DNA from: Polynucleobacter wuianus
GTDB taxonomy: Bacteria; Pseudomonadota; Gammaproteobacteria; Burkholderiales; Burkholderiaceae
Assembly: GCF_001659725.1 (NCBI RefSeq)
Contig: NZ_CP015922.1
Location: 992,001-1,056,000, forward strand
Length of the DNA: 64,000 bases
Direction of reading: 5' to 3'
The notes beneath the pieces are model-generated. The model saw nothing but the letters and a program-made list of their open reading frames with translations, did not search any database and was not told the DNA's origin. The position numbers and the translations under genes were made by a program. Shown one piece after another: positions 62,522 through 64,000 of this stretch (positions are counted from its first letter, which is position 1; every line of letters starts with the position of its first letter).

Positions 62522-63481
62522 ATGAATAGCACCGATTTAAGCGTCCTCAAATCCGCAGTTAGCTGGCTCAAAGCCGGCCACCCTGTTGCCATCGCTACCG
62601 TGGTACAAACTTGGGGCTCGGCACCTCGCCCTGTAGGCTCCTGGTTAGCAATTCGGCATGATGGTCAGGTAGCAGGCTCCGTTTCTGGTGGCTGCGTTGA
62701 GGATGATCTTATTAGCCGAGTTCAATCTGAAATTCTCACGCGCAATACTCCAGAAATGGTTGTCTATGGCGTGAGCCAAGAGGAAGCCGCTAGATTTGGT
62801 CTTCCCTGCGGCGGAACGCTTCGTCTTCTTGTAGAGCCTAAGCCTCAATTAGCAATTTTAGAAAAACTTCTAGTAGGCATTTCTTCGCACCAAGTAACAA
62901 AACGTATTGTCAATATTGCTAGCGGCAAATCGACCTTAGAAGCTGGTAACCGTAACGATGAATTTACGTATACGGACTCTGAAATGAGCACGACCTACGG
63001 TCCACGTTGGCGCATGGTCATCATTGGTGCGGGCCAACTATCTTTGTATACGGCTGACTTTGCATTAGCCTCCGATTTTGAGGTCATCGTGATTGACCCT
63101 CGAGAAGAATATGCCGAAGGCCTTAACCGAAACGATGTGACCTTCATTAAAGGAATGCCAGACGATGTATTGCTTGCAATTGGAGTTGACCCACACACCG
63201 CTGTCGTGGCTTTAACGCATGATCCCAAGCTTGATGACATGGCATTGATGGAAGCGCTCAAGTCCCCTGCTTTTTATGTGGGCGCTTTGGGTAGTCGAAA
63301 AAATACTCAGAAACGCAAAGAGCGTTTACTCGATTTTGATGTAAGCAAAGAAGAGGTGGAACGCTTACATGGCCCAGTGGGTCTTAATATTGGCGCCCTC
63401 ACTCCACCAGAAATCGCAGTATCGATTTTGGCGGAAGTGATTGCCGTGAAGTACGGCATTACCGTGCCAAAGAAAATCTAA
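62522..63481 (+). CDS. XdhC/CoxF-family molybdenum enzyme maturation protein
   Basis: The 319-residue protein has an N-terminal XdhC/CoxI domain (PVAIATVVQTWGSAPRPVGSWLAI, SGGCVEDDLISRV) and a C-terminal Rossmann-like XdhC domain (RMVIIGAGQLSLYTADFAL, HDPKLDDMALMEAL, GALGSRKNTQKRKERL). XdhC binds molybdopterin cofactor and helps insert its sulfurated form into xanthine dehydrogenase-like enzymes. No such enzyme is in the window. Confidence 0.92.
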   Translation: MNSTDLSVLKSAVSWLKAGHPVAIATVVQTWGSAPRPVGSWLAIRHDGQVAGSVSGGCVEDDLISRVQSEILTRNTPEMVVYGVSQEEAARFGLPCGGTLRLLVEPKPQLAILEKLLVGISSHQVTKRIVNIASGKSTLEAGNRNDEFTYTDSEMSTTYGPRWRMVIIGAGQLSLYTADFALASDFEVIVIDPREEYAEGLNRNDVTFIKGMPDDVLLAIGVDPHTAVVALTHDPKLDDMALMEALKSPAFYVGALGSRKNTQKRKERLLDFDVSKEEVERLHGPVGLNIGALTPPEIAVSILAEVIAVKYGITVPKKI

Positions 63482-63498
63482 GCTATTCATTCGCGTTG

Positions 63499-64000
63499 TT
63501 AGTTTGCTTTGAGCTTTCCATCCTTAAGGCGTGGCTCAACAAAGTGCCCCTTACGTGCACGGTTACCGGCAAAAGATTTGAGTGTTTTAGCATCTAAACT
63601 CAGTTCAGTTGGCTTACCTGCACGTCCCGCCCCAGAGTATGTAGCCCCATTAGGGCCTACCGCAATGGCTGACGCTATAAATTCTTTATCGTCTAGGCCC
63701 ATCAAGATGACGCCTTTACCACCAGTTGGTAAGCGCTTGAGTTCATCTAATGGGAATACCAATAACTTAGAAGCTTGAGACAAGCAAGCAACCTGCTTCA
63801 TACCAACCTGCACCTTGGTTGCGCCCAATGGCGCATCACCAGGAACCTTGGCATCTAAAGTGATAAAGGATTTACCAGCCTTATTTCGTGTACTCATATC
63901 GGCCACATTAGCCAAGAAGCCGTAACCAGCTTTTGTAGAAAGTAAAACTAAGTCGTCCGGTTGACCTGCGTAATACGCCACCATTTGTGAACCAGGAGCT
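63499..64000 (-). CDS. parC: DNA topoisomerase IV subunit A, partial (C-terminus only)
   Basis: The open frame continues without a start to the right edge; the upstream codons read APGSQMVAYY, so the ATG at 63984 is internal. About 167 residues of the C-terminal beta-pinwheel domain are visible, with GYGFLANVADMSTRNKAGKSFI, LPTGGKGVILMGLD and GAGRAGKPTELSL...RARKGHFVEPRLKDGK. These match ParC of Burkholderiales. The catalytic Tyr region lies outside the window. Confidence 0.9.
   Translation of the reverse strand, partial: APGSQMVAYYAGQPDDLVLLSTKAGYGFLANVADMSTRNKAGKSFITLDAKVPGDAPLGATKVQVGMKQVACLSQASKLLVFPLDELKRLPTGGKGVILMGLDDKEFIASAIAVGPNGATYSGAGRAGKPTELSLDAKTLKSFAGNRARKGHFVEPRLKDGKLKAN

Overview
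The window looks like a chromosomal core segment of a betaproteobacterium of the order Burkholderiales, most likely a Polynucleobacter-like member of the Burkholderiaceae. Reasons: the PHA genes phaC/phaB with phaR, the pyrG-kdsA-eno-ftsB order, single-chain PurL of the proteobacterial type, tig-clpP-clpX-lon order, a complete propionyl-CoA carboxylase / methylmalonyl-CoA mutase operon with its own GntR regulator, tight gene packing, moderate to low GC, and general protein similarity as recalled (no database search was possible). No integrase, transposase, phage module, CRISPR array or rRNA operon was seen. No gene-free stretch exceeds about 300 bp except 6739-7170, which holds three tRNA genes.

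Layout. 1-3744 (minus): a DUF3108 protein cut by the left edge, an HNH nuclease, a YqiA-type esterase, and a glxR-hyi glyoxylate-metabolism pair. 3895-6738: a secreted two-repeat protein, an M48 lipoprotein protease, a DUF4118 membrane protein and an alpha/beta hydrolase. 6788-8568 (minus): gltX followed by tRNA-Ala, tRNA-Glu and tRNA-Asp. 8633-13790: hslO, then the pyrG-kdsA-eno-ftsB operon on the minus strand. 13876-17269 (plus): DUF2147 protein, small superinfection-immunity-like membrane protein, acnB. 17346-24983: spermidine-synthase-like protein, purL, a YbbA-type ABC ATPase, tesA and a PpiD-like foldase. 25105-32805 (minus): a protein-quality-control and housekeeping block (ispD, ispF, tRNA-Leu, tig, clpP, clpX, lon, tRNA-Val). 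32829-37303 (plus): mfd and serB. 37309-43013 (minus): thiolase, rimO, phaR, phaB, phaC for polyhydroxybutyrate. 43139-50187: pgeF, rluD, bamD, alr, lplT, and tsaB-rimI-holD-like. 50226-58264: the propionyl-CoA to succinyl-CoA route (VOC protein, pccA, pccB, meaB, mcm) with a divergent GntR regulator. 58338-63481: two cytochromes c, then MoxR ATPase, CoxE-like VWA protein, RidA-like protein, MobA/MocA-like transferase and XdhC, a set resembling molybdenum-hydroxylase maturation genes. 63499 to the right edge: the C-terminus of ParC.

How the genes work together. Acetyl-CoA is condensed by the thiolase, reduced by PhaB and polymerised by PhaC under PhaR control. Propionyl-CoA is carboxylated, possibly epimerised by the VOC protein, and rearranged to succinyl-CoA by the B12 mutase protected by MeaB; AcnB acts in the same central cycle. 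Tig, ClpXP, Lon, Hsp33 and PpiD form a protein-quality set, with a recognisable sigma-32 promoter in front of lon.

The window is mostly conserved core. The points most worth a second look are: the rimI-linked protein that combines a HolD(psi)-like N-terminus with a degenerate uracil-DNA-glycosylase fold, a PpiD-like protein without its parvulin domain, a perfect 20-bp palindrome over the gntR start in the methylmalonyl operon, a perfect FNR-type box between the cytochromes c and the MoxR cluster, and an 18-bp palindrome upstream of acnB.
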